A stretch of 64,000 nt of DNA, taken from contig CANNCO010000003.1 of the NCBI GenBank assembly GCA_947503175.1, forward strand, positions 676,568 through 740,567, read 5' to 3'. The first letter of the stretch is position 1. Each line of letters begins with the position of its first letter. The notes under the pieces were generated by a model. It was not told the DNA's origin, ran no database searches, and saw nothing but the letters and a program-made list of their open reading frames with translations. The translations under genes and the position numbers were made by a program. This document shows positions 28,636-36,965 of the stretch, in pieces. This DNA is from an uncultured Paracoccaceae bacterium (GTDB taxonomy: Bacteria > Pseudomonadota > Alphaproteobacteria > Rhodobacterales > Rhodobacteraceae).

Positions 28636-28701
28636 CATATATCAGACAGCACGGCTGAGTCTCTCGGCAGTGACAAACGCATCGGGATGGGAGCGACCGG
28701 G

Positions 28702-29643
28702 GTGCAGACAAAAGCAGTCATTCTTCAGGGTCCAAGGCAGATCGGCCTTGATACACTGACGCTGACGCCGCCCGGACCCCGCGATCTCGTCGTCGAAGTT
28801 TCCCATTCAGGCATTTCCACCGGAACCGAGAAACTGTTCTGGTCCGGCACGATGCCGCCCTTCCCGGGCATGGGGTATCCCCTTGTTCCCGGCTACGAAT
28901 CGGCGGGCGAGGTTGTCGAAGCCGGTCCCGAAGCGCCCTATAAGGTCGGAACCCACGTCTTCGTTCCCGGCGCCAACTGCTATGAAGGTGCGCACGGATT
29001 GTTCGGAGGCGCGACCCGGCGTCTGGTCACCGATGCGGGCCGCGTGACACCCATCGACCGGGCCCTTGGGGCCGAAGGTGCGCTTCTGGCGCTGGCCGCG
29101 ACCGCGCGCCACGCTATGGCGGGTCTTGACAAATGCCCGCCCGACCTGATCGTCGGTCACGGCACGCTGGGCCGCCTTCTGGCGCGCCTGACCATGGCTG
29201 CAGGCGCACCCGCCCCCACCGTCTGGGAAATCGACCCGGGCCGCAGCAGCGGTGCGCAGGGTTACGAAGTGATCCACCCGGATACGGACGAACGTCACGA
29301 CTACCGCGCGATTTACGACGCGTCGGGCCGCGGTGATCTTCTTGACCAGCTTGTCACCCGCATCGCCAAGGGCGGCGAGATCGTGCTGGCGGGCTTCTAC
29401 GAAAAGCCCCTGAATTTCGCCTTCCCGCCGGCCTTCATGAAAGAGGCGCGGTTCCGGATCGCTGCCGAATGGACGCCCGACGACCTGACCTCCACCCGCA
29501 CGCTCGTCGAATCCGGCGCGCTCTCGCTGGGCGGCCTGATCACCCATACCCGACCCGCAGCCGAAGCAGGCGCGGCCTATGACGAGGCGTTCAACGACGC
29601 CGCCTGTCTCAAAATGATCCTTGATTGGAGCGCTGAACAATGA
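28702..29643 (+). CDS. bchC: 3-hydroxyethyl bacteriochlorophyllide a dehydrogenase BchC
   Basis: A 313-residue medium-chain dehydrogenase-like protein that oxidises the C3 hydroxyethyl group to acetyl. The family pattern is [21 protein letters not shown] and [11 protein letters not shown] chose the GTG at 28702 ([11 protein letters not shown]), which has GGGAG eight bases upstream; the ATG at 28687 lacks a ribosome site and would add five residues. It opens the bchCXYZ-puf superoperon, and its end overlaps bchX by four bases. Confidence 0.95.
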   Translation: MQTKAVILQGPRQIGLDTLTLTPPGPRDLVVEVSHSGISTGTEKLFWSGTMPPFPGMGYPLVPGYESAGEVVEAGPEAPYKVGTHVFVPGANCYEGAHGLFGGATRRLVTDAGRVTPIDRALGAEGALLALAATARHAMAGLDKCPPDLIVGHGTLGRLLARLTMAAGAPAPTVWEIDPGRSSGAQGYEVIHPDTDERHDYRAIYDASGRGDLLDQLVTRIAKGGEIVLAGFYEKPLNFAFPPAFMKEARFRIAAEWTPDDLTSTRTLVESGALSLGGLITHTRPAAEAGAAYDEAFNDAACLKMILDWSAEQ

Positions 29644-30641
29644 CCCTCGATGTGCCGAATCTGAAAGACTTCGACCAGCGGCTTCGCGACGAAGCGCATG
29701 AGGATCTGGCCGACCTGATCACCGAGGAACCCACCAAAAAGACCCAGATCATAGCGATCTACGGCAAGGGCGGCATCGGCAAATCCTTCACCCTCGCCAA
29801 TCTCAGCCACATGATGGCCGAACAGGGCAAGCGCGTCCTTCTGATCGGCTGCGACCCGAAATCCGACACCACATCGCTCCTGTTTGGCGGCAAGGCCTGC
29901 CCGACGATCATCGAAACCTCGACCAAAAAGAAACTGGCCGGCGAAGAGGTCAAGATCGGCGATGTCTGCTTCAAAAGGGGCGGCGTGTTCGCCATGGAGC
30001 TTGGCGGGCCAGAGGTCGGTCGCGGTTGCGGCGGACGCGGCATCATCCACGGGTTCGAACTTCTCGAAAAGCTGGGCTTCCACGACTGGGACTTCGACTA
30101 TGTCCTCCTTGATTTCCTGGGCGACGTGGTCTGCGGCGGCTTCGGCCTGCCCATCGCGCGCGACATGGCGCAAAAGGTCATCCTGGTCGCATCGAACGAC
30201 CTGCAATCGCTTTATGTGGCTAACAACGTCTGCTCGGCGGTCGAATACTTCCGCAAGCTGGGCGGCAATGTCGGCGTCGCGGGCCTTGTGATCAACAAGG
30301 ACGATGGCACGGGCGAAGCCGCGGCATTTGCCGAAGCGGTCGATATCCCGATCCTCGCCGCCATCCCGCAGAACGACGACCTGCGCAAGAAATCGGCCAA
30401 CTATCAGATCGTCGGCACCGCCGAATCCGAATGGGGTGAACTGTTCGCCGGTCTGGGCGACTCTGTTGCCGCGGCTCCCCCGGTCCGCCCCGCGCCGCTG
30501 GATCAGGACGGTCTTCTGGGCCTGTTCGATGCCAAGGATACGGGCGGCGACTTCGTTCTGGAACCGGCCACCGACATGGATATGCGCGGCAAGAACGCCG
30601 CCCCGAAAGAATCGCTCGAGGTGATCTATGACGAAGCCTGA
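29640..30641 (+). CDS. bchX: Chlorophyllide a reductase iron protein BchX
   Basis: A 333-residue NifH-like ATPase, the reductase component of the nitrogenase-like BchXYZ complex that reduces chlorophyllide C7=C8. The P-loop is [10 protein letters not shown]. The two cysteines that bridge the dimer [4Fe-4S] cluster lie in V-G-R-G-C-G-G-R-G and G-D-V-V-C-G-G-F-G. The last 14 bp overlap a 45-codon ORF that links it to bchY. Confidence 0.97.
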   Translation: MTLDVPNLKDFDQRLRDEAHEDLADLITEEPTKKTQIIAIYGKGGIGKSFTLANLSHMMAEQGKRVLLIGCDPKSDTTSLLFGGKACPTIIETSTKKKLAGEEVKIGDVCFKRGGVFAMELGGPEVGRGCGGRGIIHGFELLEKLGFHDWDFDYVLLDFLGDVVCGGFGLPIARDMAQKVILVASNDLQSLYVANNVCSAVEYFRKLGGNVGVAGLVINKDDGTGEAAAFAEAVDIPILAAIPQNDDLRKKSANYQIVGTAESEWGELFAGLGDSVAAAPPVRPAPLDQDGLLGLFDAKDTGGDFVLEPATDMDMRGKNAAPKESLEVIYDEA

Positions 30642-30765
30642 TCTGCCCCAGGATACGCTCGCGACAATCCGCGAAATGCTTGAACGCGCCACCTCCGAAC
30701 AAATCCGGCGTCTGGTCGCAGACATCAAGGGGACCGATCTCAAGGGGCCGGAGCCGCAGCAATGA
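30628..30765 (+). CDS. Candidate 45-residue protein between bchX and bchY
   Basis: An ATG inside the end of bchX opens a 45-codon frame beginning [20 protein letters not shown]. It runs to a TGA that overlaps the bchY start (ATGA). The gap between bchX and bchY is fully covered by this frame. Third codon positions are GC-rich as in the neighbours, and both junctions have the overlap geometry used by coupled genes in this cluster. The middle (about residues 8-35) could form one amphipathic helix and the tail is polar. No family is recognised. It could encode a small accessory protein, or simply carry ribosomes from bchX to bchY. Confidence 0.5.
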   Translation: MTKPDLPQDTLATIREMLERATSEQIRRLVADIKGTDLKGPEPQQ

Positions 30766-32336
30766 CCGGCGAAGTCACATATGACAATGCCCACGAGGCG
30801 GAAGTGACGGTGGGCACCTCCACCGCCGCGCCCGAGGATGCGCCACAGCTTCAGGGCGGCGACGGAATCGGATGCCACGCCGGGGCCGCCGAAATGGAAA
30901 AAGCCGCCCGTATGGCGGGCAAATCGGAAATCCTCGATCAATACGCCAAGGACTATCCGCAAGGCCCCCATGACAAACCGCAATCCATGTGCCCGGCCTT
31001 CGGGTCATTGCGCGTGGGCCTTCGGATGCGCCGCACCGCCACGGTCCTGTCGGGGTCGGCCTGCTGTGTCTATGGCCTGACCTTCGTGTCGCATTTCTAT
31101 GGGGCGCGCCGGTCCGTGGGCTACGTTCCCTTCAACTCTGAAACACTCGTCACGGGCAAACTGTTCGAGGATATCCGCGAGGCCGTTCACGACCTCGCCG
31201 ATCCCGAGAAATATGACGCCATCGTCGTGACGAACCTCTGTGTCCCCACAGCATCCGGTGTGCCCCTGCGGCTCCTGCCGGACCAGATCGACGGGGTTCG
31301 CATCGTCGGCATCGACGTACCGGGTTTCGGCATTCCGACACACGCCGAGGCCAAGGATGTGCTTGCCGGTGCGATGCTGAAATACGCCCGCGAAGAGGTT
31401 GAGGCAGGCCCCGTTGCCGCCCCCGCCGGTGGACGGTCCGATCGTCCAACCGTTTCGTTACTGGGCGAGATGTTCCCGGCCGACCCGATGATGATCGGCG
31501 CGATGCTGGCCCCCATGGGACTTGCCGCCGGTCCTGTCGTGCCCTGCCGCGAGTGGCGCGAGCTATACGCGGCCCTCGACTGCGGCGCGGTCGCTGCGAT
31601 CCATCCGTTCTACACCGCCGCCATGCGCGAGTTCGAGGCCGCTGGCCGCCCCATCGTCGGCTCTGCCCCGGTGGGCCATGACGGCACCGCCAATTGGCTT
31701 GCCGGTATCGGTGATGCGTTCGGCATTGCCGCCGATCAGGTTGCCGCCGCGCAAAACGCCTTCCTGCCCGCGATCAAGGGCGCGCTGACCGAGGCGCCGA
31801 TCAAGGGCACCGTGACGCTCTCGGGCTACGAAGGCTCCGAACTTCTGGTGGCCCGGCTTCTCATCGAAAGCGGCGCGGACGTGCCTTACGTGGGCAGCGC
31901 CTGCCCCCGCACGCCGCAATCCGACTGGGATCGCGAGTGGCTCGAATCCCGCGGCGTGAAGGTTCAGTTCCGCGCCAGCCTCGAAGACGATTGCGCGGCG
32001 ATGGAGGCGATCAAGCCCGACCTTGCCATCGGCACGACCCCGGTCGTCCAGAAGGCCAAGGAACTGGCGATCCCCGGCCTCTACTTCACCAACCTGATTT
32101 CCGCGCGTCCCCTGATGGGCCCCGCCGGTGCAGGCAGCCTCGCCGAAGTGATCAACGCGGCCATCGCGGGCAAGGACCGCATGGAGCACATGCGCGAGTT
32201 CTTTGAAGGCGTGGGTCACGGCGACACCGCCGGTGTCTGGGAGGGCGATCCGAACCTCCGCCCCGACTTCCGCGCGGCGCACCAGAAGAAGCTCGACAAG
32301 CAAGCCCGCGCGGCGAAAGCGGAGCAGATGATATGA
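30762..32336 (+). CDS. bchY: Chlorophyllide a reductase subunit Y
   Basis: A 524-residue NifD-like catalytic subunit of chlorophyllide reductase. Cluster-ligand cysteines are in G-I-G-C-H-A-G-A-A, S-M-C-P-A-F-G-S-L and S-A-C-C-V-Y-G. The N-terminal 30 residues before G-C-H-A-G-A are poorly conserved. It forms a heterotetramer with BchZ. Unlike other junctions in this operon it does not overlap the next gene: a 169-bp gap follows. Confidence 0.96.
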   Translation: MTGEVTYDNAHEAEVTVGTSTAAPEDAPQLQGGDGIGCHAGAAEMEKAARMAGKSEILDQYAKDYPQGPHDKPQSMCPAFGSLRVGLRMRRTATVLSGSACCVYGLTFVSHFYGARRSVGYVPFNSETLVTGKLFEDIREAVHDLADPEKYDAIVVTNLCVPTASGVPLRLLPDQIDGVRIVGIDVPGFGIPTHAEAKDVLAGAMLKYAREEVEAGPVAAPAGGRSDRPTVSLLGEMFPADPMMIGAMLAPMGLAAGPVVPCREWRELYAALDCGAVAAIHPFYTAAMREFEAAGRPIVGSAPVGHDGTANWLAGIGDAFGIAADQVAAAQNAFLPAIKGALTEAPIKGTVTLSGYEGSELLVARLLIESGADVPYVGSACPRTPQSDWDREWLESRGVKVQFRASLEDDCAAMEAIKPDLAIGTTPVVQKAKELAIPGLYFTNLISARPLMGPAGAGSLAEVINAAIAGKDRMEHMREFFEGVGHGDTAGVWEGDPNLRPDFRAAHQKKLDKQARAAKAEQMI

Positions 32337-32416
32337 TAGCGCGTTATCCGCATAATGCGCCACGGTGCGGGAAAGCGATTGGCCAGGCCGGTTGCGGTCG
32401 CACATCGTCGACCCCG

Positions 32417-32465
32417 ATGCGGATATGCGCATGGAATACACATACTATGCGCATGGTATGCGCAT
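32417..32465. promoter_or_regulatory. Phased array of ATGCGCAT palindromes in the bchY-bchZ gap
   Basis: The 8-bp palindrome ATGCGCAT occurs at 32425-32432, 32447-32454 and 32458-32465, with centres 22 and 11 bp apart, that is two and one helical turns. A one-mismatch copy (ATGCGGAT) abuts the first at 32417-32424. Such phasing is what a DNA-binding protein array would need. In RNA the second and third copies can instead pair as an 8-bp stem with a 3-base loop. The protein or RNA role is unknown. Confidence 0.5.
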
Positions 32466-32485
32466 TGAGCGTCCGGGCCCTTAAC

Positions 32486-32503
32486 CGCACCTTCGGAGGT
32501 GCG
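32486..32503 (+). promoter_or_regulatory. Hairpin sequestering the bchZ ribosome-binding site
   Basis: CGCACCT (32486-32492), loop TCGG, AGGTGCG (32497-32503) form a perfect 7-bp stem. The right arm and loop contain the bchZ Shine-Dalgarno GGAGG (32495-32499), three bases before the stem ends and six before the ATG. Translation of bchZ would need the stem to open, giving a possible control point for BchY:BchZ balance. Confidence 0.6.
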
Positions 32504-32505
32504 CC

Positions 32506-33978
32506 ATGTTGATCCAGGATCACGACAGGGCAGGGGGATACTGGGGCGCGGTCTACGCGTTTACCGCCGTTAAAGGCCTGCAGGTCGTGATCGACGGCCC
32601 GGTCGGCTGCGAAAACCTTCCCGTCACCTCGGTTCTGCACTACACCGACGGTCTGCCACCCCATGAACTGCCCATCGTGACCACCGGTCTCGGCGAGGAA
32701 GAGCTGGGTCGCGAAGGCACCGAAGGCTCGATGAAACGCGCCTGGGGCACCCTTGACCCGGCGCTCCCTGCCGTGGTCGTCACCGGTTCGATCGCCGAGA
32801 TGATCGGCGGCGGCGTAACCCCGCAAGGCACGAGTATTCAACGGTTTTTGCCGCGCACAATCGACGAGGACCAATGGGAATGCGCCGACCGCGCAATGAC
32901 CTGGATCTTTACCGAGTTCGGGATGACCAAGGGCCGGATGCCGCCCGAGAAAAAGCGCGAAGAGGGTGCTGCCCCCCGCGTGAACATCCTCGGGCCGATG
33001 TATGGCACCTTCAACATGCCCTCGGACCTCGCCGAGATCCGCCGCCTGATCGAAGGTATCGGGGCCGAGGTGAATATGGTCATGCCGCTCGGCGCGCATC
33101 TGGCCGAAATGCGGAACCTCGTGAATGCCGACGTGAACGTCTGCATGTATCGCGAGTTCGGGCGCGGGCTTTGCGAGGTTCTGGGCAAGCCCTATCTGCA
33201 AGCGCCCATCGGCGTGGAAAGCACCACCAAGTTCCTGAGAACATTGGGAGAAATGCTCGATCTCGATCCCGAGCCCTTCATCGAGCGTGAAAAGCACTCT
33301 ACGATCAAACCGGTCTGGGATCTCTGGCGCTCGGTCACGCAGGACTTCTTCGCCACCGCCGGCTTCGCCATCGTCGCGAACGAAACCTATGCGCGCGGTG
33401 TCCGCCATTACCTTGAATCCGATCTCGGTTTCCCCTGCGCTTTCGCTGTCGCGCGCACCGCCGGTAAGAAAACCAATAACGACGAGGTCCGTGCCTTAAT
33501 GGCTCAGAAACGGCCCCTGATCGTCATGGGGTCGATCAACGAAAAGATGTACCTCGCCGAACTTAAAGCCGGCCACGGTCCGAGTCCCGCGTTCATTCCC
33601 GCAGGTTTCCCCGGCGCCGCCATCCGCCGCGCAACCGGCACGCCTTTCATGGGCTACGCGGGCGCTACCTATCTGCTTCAAGAGGTCTGCAACGGCCTCT
33701 TCGACGCGCTGTTCCACATCCTGCCCCTTGGCTCGGAACTGGACGCCGCCGAAGCGACACCCACGACACTTCGCCGCGATTTCCCATGGGATGCCGACGC
33801 GCAGGACGCGCTCGACCGGATCGTGGCCGAACACCCCATTCTCACCCGCATTTCTGCCGCCAAGACTCTGCGCGATGCCGCCGAAAAAGCCGCGCTGGAG
33901 CAAGGGGCCGAACGCGTGGTGCGAGAAACCGTCGAGGCGCTCGCGCCGCCGGCGGCCCAACAAGGAGACGAAACATGA
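32506..33978 (+). CDS. bchZ: Chlorophyllide a reductase subunit Z
   Basis: A 490-residue NifK-like subunit that completes the BchYZ catalytic tetramer. The early segment has [13 protein letters not shown] and the cluster cysteine in [12 protein letters not shown]. The C-terminal part has G-F-P-G-A-A-I-R-R and the PCP-reductase-like end ([10 protein letters not shown]). The stop overlaps pufQ by four bases. In Rhodobacter the main puf promoters lie inside the end of bchZ; I did not identify one here. Confidence 0.96.
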   Translation: MLIQDHDRAGGYWGAVYAFTAVKGLQVVIDGPVGCENLPVTSVLHYTDGLPPHELPIVTTGLGEEELGREGTEGSMKRAWGTLDPALPAVVVTGSIAEMIGGGVTPQGTSIQRFLPRTIDEDQWECADRAMTWIFTEFGMTKGRMPPEKKREEGAAPRVNILGPMYGTFNMPSDLAEIRRLIEGIGAEVNMVMPLGAHLAEMRNLVNADVNVCMYREFGRGLCEVLGKPYLQAPIGVESTTKFLRTLGEMLDLDPEPFIEREKHSTIKPVWDLWRSVTQDFFATAGFAIVANETYARGVRHYLESDLGFPCAFAVARTAGKKTNNDEVRALMAQKRPLIVMGSINEKMYLAELKAGHGPSPAFIPAGFPGAAIRRATGTPFMGYAGATYLLQEVCNGLFDALFHILPLGSELDAAEATPTTLRRDFPWDADAQDALDRIVAEHPILTRISAAKTLRDAAEKAALEQGAERVVRETVEALAPPAAQQGDET

Positions 33979-34202
33979 CCGACCAGACAAGCGACATGAG
34001 CGTGCAGGCAACTCGTGCGCACCGGCCGCCCAGAACAGAGTTCTGCGTCTATTTCGGCATCATCTTTCTGGCGACCCTTCCGCTCGCCTGCCTGACATGG
34101 GCGCTTTCAGCGCTGAAGTCCGGCGGCCTGCCCGAGAAGGGCCCGGTGGCCCGTGCCTGGTCTCAGGCGCGGATCATCACGCCAATGATTTTCTCCGCCT
34201 GA
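33975..34202 (+). CDS. pufQ: PufQ
   Basis: A 75-residue protein with a single transmembrane helix (about residues 24-46) and the family segment R-T-E-F-C-V-Y-F. PufQ promotes bacteriochlorophyll formation, possibly by carrying intermediates or protecting ferrochelatase balance; the exact role is debated. It begins within the bchZ stop (ATGA) and is followed by a structured 120-bp leader before pufB. Confidence 0.92.
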   Translation: MTDQTSDMSVQATRAHRPPRTEFCVYFGIIFLATLPLACLTWALSALKSGGLPEKGPVARAWSQARIITPMIFSA

Positions 34203-34322
34203 GCGCGGAGACCCGAGATTCCGTCTCTCCCCCCCGGGGAGGCGGATGCCCGATAGGCATTCAGCCTAAAGGGGACCCGGCCGCGGGGGACGCGGCGTCA
34301 GTCTGACGATCCGGAGGATAAT
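34203..34322 (+). other. Structured pufQ-pufB intercistronic RNA
   Basis: Three successive potential hairpins: CTCCCC/GGGGAG (34227-34241), ATGCC/GGCAT (34246-34260) and GCCGCG/CGCGGC (34280-34296). A small CGTCA/TGACG palindrome follows, then the pufB ribosome site GGAGGA. In Rhodobacter the corresponding region is a processing site whose stems set the 5' end of the stable pufBA message. The same role is likely here but not shown. Confidence 0.6.
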
Positions 34323-34475
34323 ATGGCTGATAGAACCGACCTGTCTTTTACAGGTCTGACCGACGAGCAGGCGCAGGAATTGCATGCCGTCTATATGAGC
34401 GGGCTTTGGCTATTCGTAGGCATCGCGGTTGTTGCTCATATTGCGACGTACATCTGGCGTCCGTGGTTCGGATAA
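34323..34475 (+). CDS. pufB: Light-harvesting 1 beta polypeptide
   Basis: A 50-residue LH1 beta chain. The single membrane helix carries the bacteriochlorophyll-ligating His39 ([14 protein letters not shown]) and the upstream His21 typical of beta chains. The W-R-P-W-F end gives hydrogen-bonding and packing residues. With PufA it forms the LH1 ring around the reaction centre. The ribosome site is strong. Confidence 0.96.
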   Translation: MADRTDLSFTGLTDEQAQELHAVYMSGLWLFVGIAVVAHIATYIWRPWFG

Positions 34476-34487
34476 GGAGACCGGAGA

Positions 34488-34643
34488 ATGGCTAAATTCT
34501 ATAAGATCTGGCTGATCTTCGACCCGCGTCGCGTATTCGTGGCGCAAGGTGTCTTCCTTTTCCTGCTGGCAGCAATGATCCACCTTGTGGTGCTTTCCAA
34601 TGGCATCAACTGGTTCGAGATCGCTGCCTCGAAAGGCATGTAA
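34488..34643 (+). CDS. pufA: Light-harvesting 1 alpha polypeptide
   Basis: A 51-residue LH1 alpha chain beginning [16 protein letters not shown], very close to the Rhodobacter sequence. The pigment ligand is His32 ([10 protein letters not shown]) and a tryptophan follows ten residues later. The C-terminal tail is several residues shorter than in Rhodobacter sphaeroides. It starts 12 bp after the pufB stop. Confidence 0.96.
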   Translation: MAKFYKIWLIFDPRRVFVAQGVFLFLLAAMIHLVVLSNGINWFEIAASKGM

Positions 34644-34662
34644 GCCCTTTGACAAAACAGCT

Positions 34663-34684
34663 GTGGGCGGGTTCGCCCGCCCAC
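34663..34684 (+). other. Intercistronic hairpin between pufA and pufL
   Basis: GTGGGCGGG (34663-34671), tetraloop TTCG, CCCGCCCAC (34676-34684) form a perfect 9-bp GC-rich stem. It has no following T tract. At this position in Rhodobacter a similar stem protects the upstream pufBA segment from 3' decay, so antenna subunits are made in excess over reaction-centre subunits. Confidence 0.85.
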
Positions 34685-34747
34685 GGCAAATCCTAGCAAG
34701 ACGGCACCCGGAAGACCGGCTTCGCCGCCAGAAACGGAGTAAGAAGT

Positions 34748-35596
34748 ATGGCACTGCTCAGCTTCGAACGAAAATATCGTGTGCCGGGGGGCACACTGGT
34801 CGGCGGTGATCTGTTCGACTTCTGGGTCGGCCCGTTCTACGTCGGCTTTTTCGGGGTCACGACGATCTTTTTCGCAGCCCTCGGAACCATTCTGATCTTT
34901 TACGGGGCGTCGATGCAGGGGACCTGGAACCCCTGGCTGATTTCGATCAACCCACCGCCCCTGTCCTATGGACTTGGCCCGGCGCCACTTAACGAAGGCG
35001 GTCTGTGGCAGATCATAACGATCTGTGCCCATGGCGCGTTCATCAGCTGGGCCCTGCGTGAGGTGGAGATTTGCCGTAAGCTCGGCATTGGTCTCCATGT
35101 GCCTTTCGCATTCGGTGTCGCGATCTTCGCCTACACCACGCTGGTGGTGATCCGGCCCGTCCTGATGGGCGCATGGGGTCACGGCTTTCCCTATGGGATC
35201 TGGAGCCACCTCGATTGGGTCAGCTACACCGGTTACCTCTATGGTAACTTTCACTACAACCCCGCCCATATGATCGCAGTGACGTTCTTCTTCACCACAT
35301 GTCTGGCGCTGGCGCTGCACGGATCGCTGATCCTGTCCGCCGTCAACCCGGAAAAGGGTAAGGAGATCCGGTCGGCCGAACACGAGGACACGTTCTTCCG
35401 TGACTTCATCGGCTACTCGATCGGGCCGCTCGGCATCCATCGTCTTGGCCTGCTTCTGGCGCTCAATGCCGGGTTCTGGAGCGCGATTTGTATCGTGATC
35501 TCCGGCACCGTCTGGTTCGACCAGTGGATCGTCTGGTGGGATTGGTACATCCAGTTGCCCTGGTGGGTCGACATCGCAGGAGGCGTCAATGGCTGA
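34748..35596 (+). CDS. pufL: Photosynthetic reaction centre subunit L
   Basis: The product is 282 residues with five transmembrane helices. Counting the initiator Met, special-pair and accessory bacteriochlorophyll ligands appear as His154 and His174, His169 as the hydrogen-bond donor, and the non-haem iron ligands as His191 and His231. The acidic pair E213/D214 of the QB proton path is present. It overlaps pufM by eight bases. Confidence 0.98.
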   Translation: MALLSFERKYRVPGGTLVGGDLFDFWVGPFYVGFFGVTTIFFAALGTILIFYGASMQGTWNPWLISINPPPLSYGLGPAPLNEGGLWQIITICAHGAFISWALREVEICRKLGIGLHVPFAFGVAIFAYTTLVVIRPVLMGAWGHGFPYGIWSHLDWVSYTGYLYGNFHYNPAHMIAVTFFFTTCLALALHGSLILSAVNPEKGKEIRSAEHEDTFFRDFIGYSIGPLGIHRLGLLLALNAGFWSAICIVISGTVWFDQWIVWWDWYIQLPWWVDIAGGVNG

Positions 35597-36566
35597 GTAT
35601 CAGAACATCTTCACACAGGTTCAGGTGCAGGGCCCTGCCGAAATGGGCATGGTCGAGGACGCTCTTCTGGGCGACCGCTCCAAGGGAACCCGGTTCTCGG
35701 CGCTCTTCGGCTGGTTCGGCAACGCTCAGCTTGGTCCCTTTTACCTGGGTCCCTGGGGCGTCCTGTCGCTTATGTCGGGGGTCACATGGTTCCTGATGGT
35801 TGGCTTCTGGTTCTGGGGACAGGCGGGGTATAATCCGGCTGTCTTCATGCGGGATCTGTTCTGGTTGTCGCTGGACCCACCCGCACCGGAATACGGCCTC
35901 GGCATCCCACCGCTCGCGGAAGGTGGCTATTACCTGATTGCCTCGTTCTTCCTTCTGGTATCGGTGATCGCCTGGTGGATTCGATCCTGGGTTCTGGCCA
36001 ACCAGCTGGGGATGGGCAAGCATGTCTGCTATGCCTTCGCCAGTGCAATTTGGCTGTTCCTTGTCCTTGGCCTGTTTCGCCCGATCCTGATGGGGTCATG
36101 GTCCGAAGCTGTGCCGTACGGGATCTTTACCCATCTCGACTGGACAAACCTTTTCTCGCTGACCTACGGGAACCTCTTCTACAACCCGTTCCACGCGCTT
36201 TCGATCGTGTTCCTCTATGGCTCGGCCCTTCTGTTCGCCATGCACGGAGCGACGATCCTTGCGGTCAGCCGTTTCGGCGGCGACCGGGAACTGGAACAGA
36301 TCGTCGACCGGGGCACGGCCTCCGAGCGTGCGGGCCTGTTCTGGCGCTGGACCATGGGGTTCAACGCGACGATGGAGGGTATCCACCGTTGGGCGTGGTG
36401 GTTCGCGGTGCTGACAACGCTTACCGGCGGTATCGGCATCCTGATCACCGGCACGGTCGTCGACGATTGGTTCACCTGGGCACAGGATCACGGTTATGGC
36501 GCGGCAAACAACTATGTCCCTGCCGAGACACCGGAAGACTTCCTGCCCTATCTGCCGCCTGAGTAA
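35589..36566 (+). CDS. pufM: Photosynthetic reaction centre subunit M
   Basis: The product is 325 residues with five transmembrane helices. Key residues match reaction-centre numbering: His182 and His202 for bacteriochlorophyll, His219 and His266 plus Glu234 for the iron. The C-terminus carries a short extra tail ([11 protein letters not shown]). No pufC follows, so the reaction centre probably takes electrons directly from soluble cytochrome, as in Rhodobacter. Confidence 0.98.
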   Translation: MAEYQNIFTQVQVQGPAEMGMVEDALLGDRSKGTRFSALFGWFGNAQLGPFYLGPWGVLSLMSGVTWFLMVGFWFWGQAGYNPAVFMRDLFWLSLDPPAPEYGLGIPPLAEGGYYLIASFFLLVSVIAWWIRSWVLANQLGMGKHVCYAFASAIWLFLVLGLFRPILMGSWSEAVPYGIFTHLDWTNLFSLTYGNLFYNPFHALSIVFLYGSALLFAMHGATILAVSRFGGDRELEQIVDRGTASERAGLFWRWTMGFNATMEGIHRWAWWFAVLTTLTGGIGILITGTVVDDWFTWAQDHGYGAANNYVPAETPEDFLPYLPPE

Positions 36567-36578
36567 GGAGAGATCGAA

Positions 36579-36797
36579 ATGTCAGACAACGAACACTGGT
36601 ATCTGGACCACGATCCGAAACCGAACCTCTATGGCTGGGTGTTCAAACACATGGCGATGGGCGCGGTCTATGCGGCGCTGGCCTTCTTCGGGATCATCGC
36701 GGTGATCCTTCTGATCCGGGCCTTGTCGTTCATCCTGCCGGAAGATCCGTTCGCGGCTCTCGAGATCGGCACGCGCGTCGCCAGCGCGCTGGCCTGA
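36579..36797 (+). CDS. pufX: PufX, RC-LH1 core complex polypeptide
   Basis: A 72-residue protein with one membrane helix (about residues 28-52). It shares the PufX layout: N-terminal D-P-K-P-N-L-Y-G-W-V-F, then M-A-M-G-A-V-Y-A-A, F-F-G, an arginine ending the helix, L-P, and the tail A-L-E-I-G. PufX opens the LH1 ring so quinone can exchange with the cytochrome bc1 complex. It lies 12 bp after pufM with an AAGGAGA ribosome site and takes the place of pufC found in many other purple bacteria. Overall identity to characterised PufX is modest, so the call rests on pattern and position. Confidence 0.85.
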   Translation: MSDNEHWYLDHDPKPNLYGWVFKHMAMGAVYAALAFFGIIAVILLIRALSFILPEDPFAALEIGTRVASALA

Positions 36798-36802
36798 GGG
36801 GC

Positions 36803-36878
36803 GGCGGTGTACATCACCGCCCCTTGCAAGCGGTTCGGGTGTCGCAACGCATCCGATCCTCGGGGTCTCCACACCCCG
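36803..36878 (+). other. Two hairpins downstream of pufX
   Basis: GGCGGTG/CACCGCC around a 5-base loop (36803-36821) and CGGGGT/ACCCCG around a 6-base loop (36861-36878) precede the terminator. Neither has a T tract. They may protect the puf message from 3' exonucleases. Confidence 0.5.
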
Positions 36879-36907
36879 GTTCCCTTCCTGTTGGCTACAG
36901 GAGACTG

Positions 36908-36942
36908 GACGCCGTCAGAGCGTGCTCTGACGGCGTCTTTTT
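36908..36942 (+). terminator. Intrinsic terminator of the puf operon
   Basis: GACGCCGTCAGAGC (36908-36921), loop GT, GCTCTGACGGCGTC (36924-36937), then TTTTT. This is a perfect 14-bp stem with a T run, the clearest rho-independent terminator in the window. It ends 23 bp before dxs, so dxs probably has its own promoter or depends on read-through. Confidence 0.93.
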
Positions 36943-36965
36943 AACACAAAACCCGAGGTTTCGCC

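Noticed and set aside
36579..36797. Possible pufC (tetrahaem cytochrome) after pufM
   Set aside because: The ORF is only 72 residues with no CXXCH motif; it matches PufX instead.
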